The notes under the pieces are model-generated. The model saw nothing but the letters and a program-made list of their open reading frames with translations. It made no database searches and was not told where the DNA came from. The position numbers were made by a program, and so were the translations under genes. DNA of 44,548 nucleotides from Catenulispora pinistramenti. GTDB taxonomy: Bacteria > Actinomycetota > Actinomycetes > Streptomycetales > Catenulisporaceae. Positions 16,730-24,632 of this stretch are shown here, in pieces. Positions within the stretch are counted from its first letter, which is position 1; every line of letters begins with the position of its first letter. Where the stretch lies: positions 1-44,548 of the forward strand of contig NZ_JAAFYZ010000066.1 in NCBI RefSeq assembly GCF_018274385.1. Direction: 5' to 3'.

Positions 16730-17899
16730 GTGGGAAAGAGTGGATTGCCGGGCCTGGCGCTGACGGCCGGCGCGGTGGCGGTGTCCTGGTTCGCGAACCG
16801 GATGTGGCCGACGCTGTCGCCGCTGACGGCCGCCGTCATCCTGGGCGTCCTGGCCGCGAACCTGCTGCCGGCCGCGACGATGAGCGCGGCACGGCCGGGC
16901 GCGCAGATCGCCGCGAAACGGCTGATGCGGCTCGGGATCGTGCTGCTGGGGCTGCAACTGGCGCTCGGCGACGTGCTGAAGCTGGGCTGGCAGAGCCTGG
17001 TATTGGTGGTCGCGGTCGTGTTCGCGACGTTCTTCGGGACCCAGTGGCTGGGCCGCCGGATGGGCCTGCCCGGCCGCCAGCCGCTGCTGATCGCCACCGG
17101 CTTCGCGATCTGCGGCGCGAGCGCGGTGGCGGCGATGGAGGGTGTGACCCGGCGGTCCGGCGACTCCGAGGACGACCCGGACCCGGTACTGGCGGTCGCG
17201 CTGGTGACGCTGTGCGGCTCGCTGGCGATTCTGGTGCTGCCGCTGCTGCGCGGACCGCTGGGGCTGCACGACCCGGCGATGTTCGGGCACTGGGTGGGAG
17301 CCTCGGTGCACGACGTGGGGCAGGTGGTCGCGACGTCCAGTTCGGGCGGCGCGGTCGCGGTGAACGGCGCGGTGGTGGTGAAGCTGATGCGGGTCGCGAT
17401 GCTGGCGCCGATGGTGGCCGGGACGGCGGTTGCCTGGCGGCGGCGGGTGGCGGTGCCCACGGCGGAGGTCGCCGCCGCTGAGGCGAAGCTGCCGGTGTCG
17501 GTCGGCGTACCGGCGTTGGTCGGCGTAGGCGGCGGCTCCCCCAATACCGCAACGGAGGTGACCCAGCCGAGTGATGTAGCAGCGGACCCGGCGGCTACCG
17601 AGGCCCCCGTTGACGCTCCGAGCCCCCCGGTGGCCAAGCACCCCCCGATCGTCCCCCTGTTCGTCGCCGGCTTCCTGGCGATGATCGCCCTGCGCACCAC
17701 CGGCATCCTCCCGACCTCCGCCCTGAACGCCGGCAAGCAGCTCCAGGACCTCCTGCTGGCCGCCGGCATGTTCGGGCTGGGCACCGGCGTCCGGCTGCGC
17801 GAGCTGGCCCGGACCGGGGCCAAACCGCTCGCGTTGGGCCTGGCGTCATGGGCCCTGATCGCCTCAGCGGCCTATATCGGAGTTCGCCTCACTTCCTGA
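16730..17899 (+). CDS. YeiH family (UPF0324) membrane transporter
   Basis: 389 aa membrane protein with about ten hydrophobic segments, starting with GLALTAGAVAVSWFANRMW. Family marks: LSPLTAAVILGVLAANLL, ATGFAICGASAVAAM and HWVGASVHDVGQVVATS, the last the most conserved signature. Relatives are annotated as putative sulfate exporters, and the divergent LysR partner fits this; the substrate is not proven. The start is GTG 16730 (GTG-GGA-AAG). A ~70-residue Pro/Thr/Ala-rich loop with a Gly stretch (about 245-300) is inserted between late membrane helices and looks like low-complexity expansion. The gene stands alone. Confidence 0.9.
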   Translation: MGKSGLPGLALTAGAVAVSWFANRMWPTLSPLTAAVILGVLAANLLPAATMSAARPGAQIAAKRLMRLGIVLLGLQLALGDVLKLGWQSLVLVVAVVFATFFGTQWLGRRMGLPGRQPLLIATGFAICGASAVAAMEGVTRRSGDSEDDPDPVLAVALVTLCGSLAILVLPLLRGPLGLHDPAMFGHWVGASVHDVGQVVATSSSGGAVAVNGAVVVKLMRVAMLAPMVAGTAVAWRRRVAVPTAEVAAAEAKLPVSVGVPALVGVGGGSPNTATEVTQPSDVAADPAATEAPVDAPSPPVAKHPPIVPLFVAGFLAMIALRTTGILPTSALNAGKQLQDLLLAAGMFGLGTGVRLRELARTGAKPLALGLASWALIASAAYIGVRLTS

Positions 17900-17973
17900 C
17901 CACTTACGGTTCGGGGAGAGATGGAACGGCGGCGTTCCGGCCGTGACATGCAGGGGGGCGCGCGGGGCCGAGC

Positions 17974-18021
17974 CCTGGTCCTGGTCCTGGTCCTGGTCCT
18001 GATCCTGGTCATGGTCATGGC
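17974..18021. repeat. Hexanucleotide tandem repeat (CCTGGT)8, imperfect
   Basis: Eight consecutive hexamers: CCTGGT x4, CCTGAT, CCTGGT, CATGGT, CATGGC. It lies between YeiH and the monooxygenase gene, with no convincing gene over it: the plus-strand frame reads as a Leu/Val run and the minus-strand frame as an Asp/Gln run, with no ribosome site. A candidate variable-number repeat. Confidence 0.85.
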
Positions 18022-18036
18022 CTTGCCCCCAGGGGT

Positions 18037-18330
18037 TCAGGACTCTTCGATGATGTCGCCCAACTCCAGGCTGGGATCCTTGGTGATCGCGAATGCGTTC
18101 CCCGCCTCGGGCAGCGTCGGGGCGACGGCGATCACCTCCGCGTATGCGTCCCGCGATGCCCACCGCCAGGCGTCGAACCACGTCTCGTCGTCCACCTTGA
18201 CGAGCTGCGTGCCGGTCAGGCGGTTCGGGAACGCCTCGTGAACCTTCGCGAGCAGGGTTGTGCGCCGCGCTCGCATCTCCGCCTCGTCGGCGGGATCGAT
18301 CGTGAATCTCGTGATCCGCAGAACGGCCAT
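18037..18330 (-). CDS. Small antibiotic-biosynthesis-monooxygenase-like (dimeric alpha/beta barrel) protein
   Basis: 97 aa, starting at MAVLRITRFTIDP (ATG 18330, GGAAGGG about 10 bases upstream). The pattern of a strand with RITRF, a helix with ADEAEMRARRTTLLAKV, then a substrate strand and DAYAEVIAVAPTLPEAGNAF, resembles ABM-type ferredoxin-like proteins. These act as heme-independent monooxygenases or simply bind small molecules. No catalytic residue can be named. It is divergent from a TetR gene with twin palindromic operators between them and is almost certainly that repressor's target. This fits a response to a toxic small molecule. Confidence 0.7.
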   Translation of the reverse strand: MAVLRITRFTIDPADEAEMRARRTTLLAKVHEAFPNRLTGTQLVKVDDETWFDAWRWASRDAYAEVIAVAPTLPEAGNAFAITKDPSLELGDIIEES

Positions 18331-18356
18331 GGCCGCATTCCCTTCCTCGGATTTCA

Positions 18357-18373
18357 CTGGAGTTGAACTCCAG
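18357..18373. promoter_or_regulatory. TetR operator 1 (perfect 17-bp palindrome)
   Basis: CTGGAGTTGAACTCCAG has perfect 8-bp arms around one base. With operator 2, 26 bp downstream, it forms a tandem pair that shares flanking TTTCACT sequences, so both lie in a 26-bp direct repeat. It lies in the divergent gap between the monooxygenase-like and TetR genes. Confidence 0.8.
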
Positions 18374-18382
18374 CGACTTTCA

Positions 18383-18399
18383 CTAGAGTTAAACTCTAG
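18383..18399. promoter_or_regulatory. TetR operator 2 (perfect 17-bp palindrome) abutting the TetR start codon
   Basis: CTAGAGTTAAACTCTAG has perfect 8-bp arms around one base and differs from operator 1 by symmetric changes, so both keep full dyad symmetry. It ends two bases before ATG 18402, where a ribosome site would normally be. The TetR mRNA may therefore be leaderless, with the repressor sitting on its own start. Confidence 0.8.
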
Positions 18400-18401
18400 C
18401 C

Positions 18402-19034
18402 ATGGCTGAAGTCAAGAACCCGGGCAGCCGCGCGGCCAAGACCCGGGAGACCCGGCAACGGATGCTGCGTGCGGCACGCGAGCTGTTCGTGGAACGGGGC
18501 TACGGCACGACCGCGCTCCAGGACGTCGCCGACCGCGCGGGCGTGGCGGTGCAGACGATCTACTTCACGTTCGGCAACAAGCGAACGATGCTCAAAGAGC
18601 TGCTCGACGTGACGATCGCCGGCGACGACGAGCCGTTGGCGACCATGGAACGGCCGGCTTTCCGCCAGGCGCGGGACGCCGACTCCGCCGAGGAGCACGT
18701 GCGGCTCCTGGTGCGCGGGACCCGGCCGATCCTCGAACGGTACGCGCCGATGCACAAAGTCCTGCAGACGGCGGCGGCGATGGACCCCGAGGTCGCCGAG
18801 GTGCTGCGGCCCGACGTGGACCCGCGCTTCACGGTGATGTCGGCGATGGCCGAGTCCCTTGCCGCCAAGCCGGGCGCCCGCCCCGGACTGCGCGCCGACG
18901 TCGCGGCCGACGTGCTGTTCGGGATGCTGAGCCCAGACCTGTACCTCGTGCTCGTCGAGGAACGCCGGTGGTCGCCGACGCGGTGGGAGCAGTGGGTGCT
19001 GGAAGTGTTGCTGCCCCAGCTTTGCGACAGCTGA
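18402..19034 (+). CDS. TetR family transcriptional regulator
   Basis: 210 aa. The N-terminal helix-turn-helix is clear: RETRQRMLRAARELFVERGYGTTALQ in the first helices, then DVADRAGVAVQTIYFTFGNK (about residues 42-61). The ligand domain has HKVLQTAAAMDPEVAEVLR, similar to actinobacterial regulators of unknown effectors. It is divergent from the monooxygenase-like gene. Two near-identical 17-bp palindromes in the gap are its likely operators. No Shine-Dalgarno sequence precedes the ATG because operator 2 occupies that place. From 19035 to 19180 I see no gene. Confidence 0.92.
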   Translation: MAEVKNPGSRAAKTRETRQRMLRAARELFVERGYGTTALQDVADRAGVAVQTIYFTFGNKRTMLKELLDVTIAGDDEPLATMERPAFRQARDADSAEEHVRLLVRGTRPILERYAPMHKVLQTAAAMDPEVAEVLRPDVDPRFTVMSAMAESLAAKPGARPGLRADVAADVLFGMLSPDLYLVLVEERRWSPTRWEQWVLEVLLPQLCDS

Positions 19035-19180
19035 CCGGCAGACAGGGGCGTCGTCCGGCACGCCCGGCCGGCAGCGGCGAAGCCGGGCGAAGACACGAGC
19101 CCCGAGGAGTTTTCCGTGCGCTGCGGCGGCCGCGCCTCGCCGGATCGGCCACCTGCCCGCGCACACTCTAAAATCGCAGA

Positions 19181-19975
19181 ATGCGCATCGCGAGATTCTC
19201 CGTCGACGACGAGGTGAAGTTCGGGCTCGTCGAGGGTGCGGGCGAACAGCCCGACGCCCTCGAGGTGGCCGAGATCCTGGGCCACCCGTTCGGCCCGATC
19301 CAGGTCACCCAACGGCGCTGGCCGCTGTCCCGGGTGCGGCTGCTGTCCCCGGTGCTGCCGTCGAAGGTGATCGGCATCGGGCGCAACTACGCCGAGCACG
19401 CTGCTGAGCTCGGCAACGAGGCCCCCGGCAAGACCGACCCGGCGGTGGTGTTCCTGAAGCCGTCCACCTCGGTGATCGGCCCGTCCGACGCCATCCAGTA
19501 CCCGCTCGGCGTGTCCTTCGACGTGCAGCACGAGGCGGAGCTGGCCGTGGTGATCGGGCGGATGTGCCGGCAGGTGCCGGTGGCCCGGGTGCCCGAGGTG
19601 GTGCTCGGCTACACCTGCGGCAACGACGTCACCGCGCGCGACCTGCAGCGCGCGGAGAAGCAGTGGGGCCGGGCCAAGGGCTTCGACACGTTCTGCCCGC
19701 TCGGCCCGTGGATCGAGACCGAGCTGGACCCCTCCGACCTGGCGATCACCTGCACCGTGGACAACGAGCTGCGGCAGGCCGGGCGCACCGCGCAGATGAC
19801 GCGGCCGGTCGCGGACCTGGTCTCCTACGTCTCCGAGGCGATGACCCTGCTGCCCGGCGACGTGATCCTCACCGGGACCCCGTCCGGGGTCGGGCCGATC
19901 GTGGTGGGACAGCAGGTCTCGGTCGGCATCGAAGGCATTGGCAACTTGACTAACCGGGTGGTGGCTCGTGACTGA
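19181..19975 (+). CDS. Fumarylacetoacetate hydrolase family protein
   Basis: 264 aa, the size of the FAHD1-like branch. Family marks: VIGIGRNYAEHA (about residue 66), VVFLKPSTSVIGP, the metal-ligand strand DVQHEAELAVVIG, and the closing TGTPSGVGPI. Members are Mg-dependent C-C hydrolases or decarboxylases of small 3-oxo acids (acylpyruvates, oxaloacetate). The true substrate here is not decided. It overlaps the gltX start by 8 bases, an arrangement common in actinomycetes, so the two genes form one transcription unit. Confidence 0.92.
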   Translation: MRIARFSVDDEVKFGLVEGAGEQPDALEVAEILGHPFGPIQVTQRRWPLSRVRLLSPVLPSKVIGIGRNYAEHAAELGNEAPGKTDPAVVFLKPSTSVIGPSDAIQYPLGVSFDVQHEAELAVVIGRMCRQVPVARVPEVVLGYTCGNDVTARDLQRAEKQWGRAKGFDTFCPLGPWIETELDPSDLAITCTVDNELRQAGRTAQMTRPVADLVSYVSEAMTLLPGDVILTGTPSGVGPIVVGQQVSVGIEGIGNLTNRVVARD

Positions 19976-21485
19976 TACGACAACTGTTCCTGCGCACGCC
20001 GTGCCGAACACGGACAAGCCGGTCCGCGTCCGCTTCCCCCCGTCGCCGACCGGCGACCCGCACGTCGGCATGGTCCGCTCGGCGCTGTTCAACTACGCCT
20101 TCGCGCGCCACTACGGCGGCACTTTCGTCTTCCGGATCGAGGACACCGACACCGCGCGCAACACCGAGGAGTCCTACAGCGCGCTGCTGTCCACGATGCG
20201 CTGGATGGGCTTCGAGTGGGACGAGGGCCCGGAGGTCGGCGGCGCGTACGGCCCCTACCGGCAGTCCGAGCGCATGGACATCTACGCGGACATCGCCAAG
20301 AAGCTCCTCGACGGCGGCTACGCCTACCGCTGCTACTGCACGCAGGAAGAGCTGGACGCGGCCAACGCGAAGGCCAAGGCGGAGAAGCGGGCCCCGGGCT
20401 ACGCCGGCACCTGCCGGAACCTGACCCCCGAGCAGATCGCCGCGCACGAGGCCGCCGGCCGGACCAGCGTCCTCCGCTTCCGGATGCCGGAGGGCACGCT
20501 GACCTGGGACGACCTGGTCCGCGGGGAGATCTCGTTCGACACCTCGAACGTGCCGGACTACGTCCTGGTCCGGGCCGACGGCTCGCCGCTGTACACGCTG
20601 GTGAACCCGGTCGACGACGCCCTGATGCGGATCACCCACGTCCTGCGCGGCGAGGACCTGCTCTCCAGCACCCCGCGCCAGCTGCCGCTGCACTCCGCGC
20701 TGATCGCGCTGGGGCTGTCGGAGACGGTGCCGGTGTTCGGGCACCTGCCGTACGTCATGGGCGAGGGCAACAAGAAGCTGTCGAAGCGGGACCCGGAGGC
20801 GTCGTTCTCCTTCTACGTGAAGGAGGGCTACCTGCCCGAGGGTCTGCTGAACTACCTGGCCCTGCTGGGCTGGTCGCCGGGCGGCGACAAGGAGTTCTTC
20901 TCCCCCGAGGAGATGTACGCGGCATTCGACGGCACCCACATCAACTCCAACGCGGCGCGCTTCGACCTGAAGAAGTGCCAGGCGATCAACGGCGACCACG
21001 TACGCGCCCTGGCCCCCGACGACCTGGCCCGCCGCATCGTGCCCTTCCTGGCCGAGCAGGGCCTGGTCGCCGACCCGCCGCTGCCGGAGCAGGCCGCGAC
21101 CCTGGCCGCCGCCGTGCCGCTGATCCAGGAGCGGATGGTGGTGCTGCGCGAGTCGGTGGACATGATCGGCTTCCTGTTCGTCCCCGAGCACGCCTTCGCG
21201 GTGGACCCGGCGGACGGCGCCAAGGCCCTCGGCGAGGACGCCAAGCCGGTACTGGAGGCCGCGGCCAAGGCCCTGGAGGCACTGCCGGACTGGACGACCG
21301 CGGCCATCGACGCCACGCTGCGCGAGACGCTGATCGAGGGACTCGGGCTGAAGCCGAAGAACGCGTTCACCCCGGTCCGGGTCGCGGTGACCGGGCGCCG
21401 GGTGTCGCCGCCGCTGTTCGAGTCGATCGAGCTGCTGGGGCGGGAGCGGACGCTGCGGCGGCTGGCCGCGGCGCTGGGCTCCTGA
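19968..21485 (+). CDS. gltX: Glutamyl-tRNA synthetase
   Basis: 505 aa class I synthetase. The HIGH-like motif is PSPTGDPHVGM (residues 26-35) and the KMSKS-like motif is KLSKRD (about 269). The C-terminal half is the helical anticodon-binding domain (ALPDWTTAAIDATLRETL). The start is GTG 19968 inside the FAH gene end. It charges tRNA-Glu. In actinobacteria, which lack GlnRS, it normally also charges tRNA-Gln with Glu, corrected by GatCAB. Both tRNA-Gln(CUG) and tRNA-Glu(CUC) lie immediately downstream, and tRNA-Gln starts with the U1-A72 pair that GatCAB recognises. Confidence 0.97.
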   Translation: MTDTTTVPAHAVPNTDKPVRVRFPPSPTGDPHVGMVRSALFNYAFARHYGGTFVFRIEDTDTARNTEESYSALLSTMRWMGFEWDEGPEVGGAYGPYRQSERMDIYADIAKKLLDGGYAYRCYCTQEELDAANAKAKAEKRAPGYAGTCRNLTPEQIAAHEAAGRTSVLRFRMPEGTLTWDDLVRGEISFDTSNVPDYVLVRADGSPLYTLVNPVDDALMRITHVLRGEDLLSSTPRQLPLHSALIALGLSETVPVFGHLPYVMGEGNKKLSKRDPEASFSFYVKEGYLPEGLLNYLALLGWSPGGDKEFFSPEEMYAAFDGTHINSNAARFDLKKCQAINGDHVRALAPDDLARRIVPFLAEQGLVADPPLPEQAATLAAAVPLIQERMVVLRESVDMIGFLFVPEHAFAVDPADGAKALGEDAKPVLEAAAKALEALPDWTTAAIDATLRETLIEGLGLKPKNAFTPVRVAVTGRRVSPPLFESIELLGRERTLRRLAAALGS

Positions 21486-21512
21486 CGGTCCTGATGCCGC
21501 GCTGAGCTGTAT

Positions 21513-21559
21513 CGGGAGGCCCGTTCGAAAGCCGTTTTGGTGGAAGGGCAGGCCTCCCG
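21513..21559. repeat. Inverted repeat between gltX and the tRNA-Gln promoter
   Basis: CGGGAGGCC (21513-21521) and GGCCTCCCG (21551-21559) are perfect 9-base arms 29 bases apart. As RNA this may end gltX transcription. The right arm also ends directly against the tRNA-Gln -10 box, so it could instead be a regulatory site. Confidence 0.5.
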
Positions 21560-21565
21560 TATAGT
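21537..21565 (+). promoter_or_regulatory. Promoter of tRNA-Gln
   Basis: A -35 box TTGGTG (21537-21542), a 17-bp spacer and a -10 box TATAGT (21560-21565) give a start near 21572, about 37 bases before the tRNA. Confidence 0.6.
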
Positions 21566-21608
21566 TATCGACGCAACGCCGCGCGATGAGATCATGTCGG
21601 GTGGTCGT

Positions 21609-21680
21609 TGGGGTATGGTGTAATTGGCAACACGGCTGATTCTGGTTCAGTTGTTCTAGGTTCGAGTCCTGGTACCCCAG
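21609..21680 (+). tRNA. tRNA-Gln (anticodon CUG)
   Basis: 72 nt, ending with discriminator G; CCA is not encoded. The acceptor stem TGGGGTA/TACCCCA is perfect and begins with U1-A72, the pair that marks tRNA-Gln for the amidotransferase GatCAB. The D stem is GTGT/ACAC. The anticodon stem GCTGA/TCAGT (one G-U) holds loop TTCTGGT with CTG. The T arm has TTCGAGT. It is followed by a terminator hairpin. Confidence 0.96.
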
Positions 21681-21687
21681 CTTTGTG

Positions 21688-21715
21688 AGCGGATCCTCTA
21701 AGGGTCCGCTTTTTT
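21688..21715 (+). terminator. Rho-independent terminator after tRNA-Gln
   Basis: A 9-bp stem (AGCGGATCC with GGGTCCGCT, one G-U) with loop TCTAA is followed by six T (21710-21715). It is the most classical terminator in the window. Confidence 0.9.
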
Positions 21716-21800
21716 GCTGTACCTCAGCCGCTTGCTACTCACGAGTAATTGAGTACCCGCACTCTCCCTCCGATGCCCCACCCTCCAGCACGCTGAAGGC

Positions 21801-22625
21801 ATGAAGAAGCAATGGGAGACGTTCTGGGGCTTCGTGATCCTCGGCGGTCTCGTGGCGCTGATCGCGTCCTTCGTACATGTCCCCGGGCGGACGGTCCTGG
21901 ACGTCGGGCTCGGCGCGGTGAGCCTGTACTGGCTCCTGATCATCACCACGGTGCCGTGGAACCTGTACTTCCGGGCCCTGCGGGTCCGGAACGAGATCGG
22001 CGTGTCGCGCGAGCGGGGCATCACGGTGCCCGAGGGCCGCGCGGCCGAGGTGCGGCGCTGGGAGCGGGTCCTGCTGCGGCTGGCGCTGGCCGGGCACATC
22101 GTGACGGCGGCGATCGTGGCCGGCGTGACCTACGCCTCCGGGCACGTGCTGGGCTACTACTTCGCCGCGTTCTACCTGCTCAGCTGCGCGATCCGACCGA
22201 TGGCGGCGTACCTGGGCTACGTGAAGGCCCAGATCGCGGGCCTGCTGAAGGAGACGACGCACCCGCGCGACGACGTGCTCGACCTCACCACCCGGATGTC
22301 GACGCTGACCGCCGAGGTGGAGGCGCTGCGGGGCGCGACGTCCGAGGCCCAGGAGCGCGCCTTCCGCGAACTGGACGACGTGCGGGGCGACCTGCGGGCC
22401 ACGGACGTGCGGCTACGGGAGGACGTACGCCTCGCCCGCGAGGCCGTGGACGCCGACCGGGCCGGACTGCGAGCCCGGGTCGAGGAGGCCGAACGGCACG
22501 TCGCGGCGATCACCCGGCACTTCGACCAGGCCGTGGACGGCCTCACCGACCAGCGCGAACTGCTCAGCGGACTCCGGGCCTTCGTCCGACTGGTACGCGC
22601 GGACGCTGCGGCGATCGGCGAATAG
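21801..22625 (+). CDS. Membrane-anchored coiled-coil protein of unknown function
   Basis: 274 aa. Two hydrophobic hairpins come first: about residues 8-27 and 34-52 (VILGGLVALIASFVHV, VSLYWLLIITTVPW), then 90-110 and 118-135 (HIVTAAIVAGVTYAS, YFAAFYLLSCAI). From about 155 to 265 it is an unbroken charged helix rich in Glu, Arg and Ala with heptad spacing, ending in a predicted cytoplasmic coiled coil. I do not recognise a family. It stands between tRNA-Gln and tRNA-Glu, with its own start about 85 bp after the terminator. It might be a scaffold or an envelope-stress protein; no function is claimed. Confidence 0.75.
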   Translation: MKKQWETFWGFVILGGLVALIASFVHVPGRTVLDVGLGAVSLYWLLIITTVPWNLYFRALRVRNEIGVSRERGITVPEGRAAEVRRWERVLLRLALAGHIVTAAIVAGVTYASGHVLGYYFAAFYLLSCAIRPMAAYLGYVKAQIAGLLKETTHPRDDVLDLTTRMSTLTAEVEALRGATSEAQERAFRELDDVRGDLRATDVRLREDVRLAREAVDADRAGLRARVEEAERHVAAITRHFDQAVDGLTDQRELLSGLRAFVRLVRADAAAIGE

Positions 22626-22683
22626 CGATCCGAGGAGAACAAAGGTTCGCAGAACGGCGCCGCCGCGCTGCCGGGCCTGCGAT

Positions 22684-22712
22684 TTGGGCGAACACCGTCG
22701 ATCGCCTAAGAT
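22684..22712 (+). promoter_or_regulatory. Promoter of first tRNA-Glu
   Basis: A -35 box TTGGGC (22684-22689), a 17-bp spacer and a -10 box TAAGAT (22707-22712) point to a start near 22720, about 35 bases before the tRNA. Confidence 0.6.
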
Positions 22713-22754
22713 AGGTCCCGCTGCTCGCGCCCCAGGCGCGGCGGCAGTGCTAGT

Positions 22755-22830
22755 GGCCCCGTTGTGTAGCGGCCTAGCACGCTGCCCTCTCAAGGCAGTA
22801 GCGCGGGTTCGAATCCCGTCGGGGCTACCA
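22755..22830 (+). tRNA. tRNA-Glu (anticodon CUC), copy 1, CCA encoded
   Basis: 76 nt including encoded CCA (22828-22830). The acceptor GGCCCCG pairs with CGGGGCT (G1-U72 wobble, as in other actinobacterial tRNA-Glu as far as I recall). The anticodon stem CTGCC/GGCAG holds loop CTCTCAA with CTC. The T arm has TTCGAAT. The first 73 bases are identical to copy 2. Confidence 0.96.
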
Positions 22831-22831
22831 C

Positions 22832-22869
22832 CGATAAGGGCTCTTACAAAGATGTAAGAGCCCTTATCG
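22832..22869 (+). terminator. 17-bp perfect hairpin after tRNA-Glu copy 1
   Basis: Arms 22832-22848 and 22853-22869 are fully complementary around loop AAGA. It starts one base after the encoded CCA. A short GTTTTC follows rather than a real T-run. It acts as terminator and probably guides 3' processing. Its outer part (GATAAGGG) recurs in the hairpin after copy 2. Confidence 0.85.
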
Positions 22870-23124
22870 CGTTTTCGGCGGCACTCAGCACCCTGACGGC
22901 GCCGGCGGACGCGCACACGCCGCCGGACACCGCCTTCTGCGGGATCACCCCACCCCGCGGTGCGATACCGGAATTGCGATCGGTGATCGGTGATCGGTGA
23001 TCCGCGCGGCCGACCGGCACCGAGGGCGGCTCCGGGGACGATGCGCCGTCGGCCGCACGCGCGACCGGCCTTTTTGGCATATTGGGGGCCGACCGTATCG
23101 GACGGATCCCAGGGGGGAATCAGC
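22870..23124. other. Intergenic region with heptamer repeat upstream of DUF1266 gene
   Basis: No gene seen. GATCGGT is repeated three and a half times at 22978-23003. AGGGGGGAAT at 23111-23120 is the ribosome site of the next gene. Confidence 0.6.
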
Positions 23125-24384
23125 GTGACGACCGACAATTGGACGGCGCCCTCGATCGACGACCAGCGGCTGCTGGCCGCGCAGGCGGCGGACGACGAGG
23201 ACGCGTACCTGGCCGCTCTGGCCCGGCTGGACGTGTACGTGCCGCGCCGGGACCCGGATCAGGCCTCGAAGTTCAGCCTGCGCAAGTCTGTGGTGAAGCT
23301 GAACCAGTTCAGCGTGTACGGCCAGCTGAACAACGCGATCCGTGGCACGTCGAAGTCGGCCCTGACGGTCAGCCTGGATTACGACACCCACCGGCGCGGC
23401 GCCCGGCTGATCCTGCCGGTCTACACCCGCGCGCTGGTGCCGCCCGAGCAGCCCCAGGGGGTGTACTTCCACCGGGTGCTGTTCCCGTCGTGGGTGCAGA
23501 GTATGGCCAAGCAGCGGCAGACGATGCAGCTGGTGATCAACCCGGGCACGCCGGAGGAGCGGGAGCTGAACGTCGGCAAGGCCGCGCAGTGGATGCGCAA
23601 GCACCCGCACCTGTTGGGAAGTTGGAACGCGTTGCACGGCACCGTGCGCACCATCTACAACGAGCCGACGCAGGGCGAGCTCGCGCGGGCGATGGCGTGC
23701 GGCGCGCACCTGGCGGCGGGCAACGCGGTGCCGTGGAACTCGCTGGGCTACCCGGGGCTGAACTACCACGACGAACGGGAGGCGTTGCAGGAGTGGTGGG
23801 GCATCGAGGGCCCGGTGCAGTGGCAGAACCAGGTCGACAGGCTGCTGGACAACGAGAACCCGCAGCCGGTGGACCTGGTCCTCGGAATCCGCAATGAGCG
23901 CGGCGCCGGCGTGCGGCCCAGCGGCGACCCGGTCCACGACACCCGGCTGCTCACCGAGGCGGTCGAGGCCTGGTGCCGGGACCGGGGCGCGCCGGAGCCG
24001 CTGCGGCAGGACATGATCGACATCGCGCAGTGGGTGGTCCGCTGCGAGACCTGGCTGCGCCGCGACGGCGCCCTCGGCCCGGACCAGATCGTGGTGACCC
24101 AGGACAGCTGGGACTGGGGCCGCTGCGTGAACATGGCCCGCTGGGGCGTGGCCTGCGGCTTCTGCGACCGCACCACCGCCGAGCAGATCGTCCTGCGCGC
24201 CGGCAGCCTGTGCGCGCGGGCGTACCCCGACTGGGCCGCGCTGTCGGTGGCGTACATACTCGGGCGCGTGATCAAGATGGGGCGCCAGGGGAACCCGGAG
24301 GAGTCGTACCGGGATACGTTGCAGATTCACCAGACACTGATGCGGGACCCGGCCAGCCCGTTTCTGACGGTGCCGCTGCACTGA
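23125..24384 (+). CDS. DUF1266 domain protein
   Basis: 419 aa from GTG 23125, which has AGGGGGGAAT four bases upstream; the ~45 codons before it in frame are a non-coding extension. The C-terminal half carries the DUF1266 pattern: WDWGRCVNMARWGVACGFCD, then AYPDWAALSVAYILGRVI. The N-terminal half (HRVLFPSWVQSMAKQRQTM, GTPEERELNVGKAAQWMRK) is unfamiliar. The family is cytosolic and of unknown function. In streptomycetes such proteins sometimes lie near polymorphic toxin genes; none is here. The gene sits alone between two identical tRNA-Glu copies. Confidence 0.75.
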   Translation: MTTDNWTAPSIDDQRLLAAQAADDEDAYLAALARLDVYVPRRDPDQASKFSLRKSVVKLNQFSVYGQLNNAIRGTSKSALTVSLDYDTHRRGARLILPVYTRALVPPEQPQGVYFHRVLFPSWVQSMAKQRQTMQLVINPGTPEERELNVGKAAQWMRKHPHLLGSWNALHGTVRTIYNEPTQGELARAMACGAHLAAGNAVPWNSLGYPGLNYHDEREALQEWWGIEGPVQWQNQVDRLLDNENPQPVDLVLGIRNERGAGVRPSGDPVHDTRLLTEAVEAWCRDRGAPEPLRQDMIDIAQWVVRCETWLRRDGALGPDQIVVTQDSWDWGRCVNMARWGVACGFCDRTTAEQIVLRAGSLCARAYPDWAALSVAYILGRVIKMGRQGNPEESYRDTLQIHQTLMRDPASPFLTVPLH

Positions 24385-24632
24385 GAGCGGGGACGCCACG
24401 CGGCGCGCGGCCGGGGCACGAGGGCGGCGGGGCCGCCCGCCCGGGCCGCGCGACGCCGGGCCCCGCGCCGGGCCGCCCGCACCGGCAGACCCGGAGCTCA
24501 CAGCCCCGCCCGGACCGACGTGACCCTGGTCACGACCCCGGCCACCGCCCGGTAAATGCGGGATGAGCGGCATCCGAAGTGCGCTATGCTTTCGGGGTCG
24601 CGAGGCGCCCCGGGCGCGGACGCGGCAGCTGG
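24385..24632. other. GC-rich intergenic region before tRNA-Glu copy 2
   Basis: No gene supported. TATGCT at 24585-24590 could be the -10 box for the second tRNA-Glu. I see no good -35 box. Confidence 0.4.

Noticed and set aside
21486-21608. T-box or other riboswitch for gltX or tRNA
   Set aside because: It lies after gltX, not before it, and no T-box bulge motif was found. The inverted repeat fits a terminator or promoter site better.
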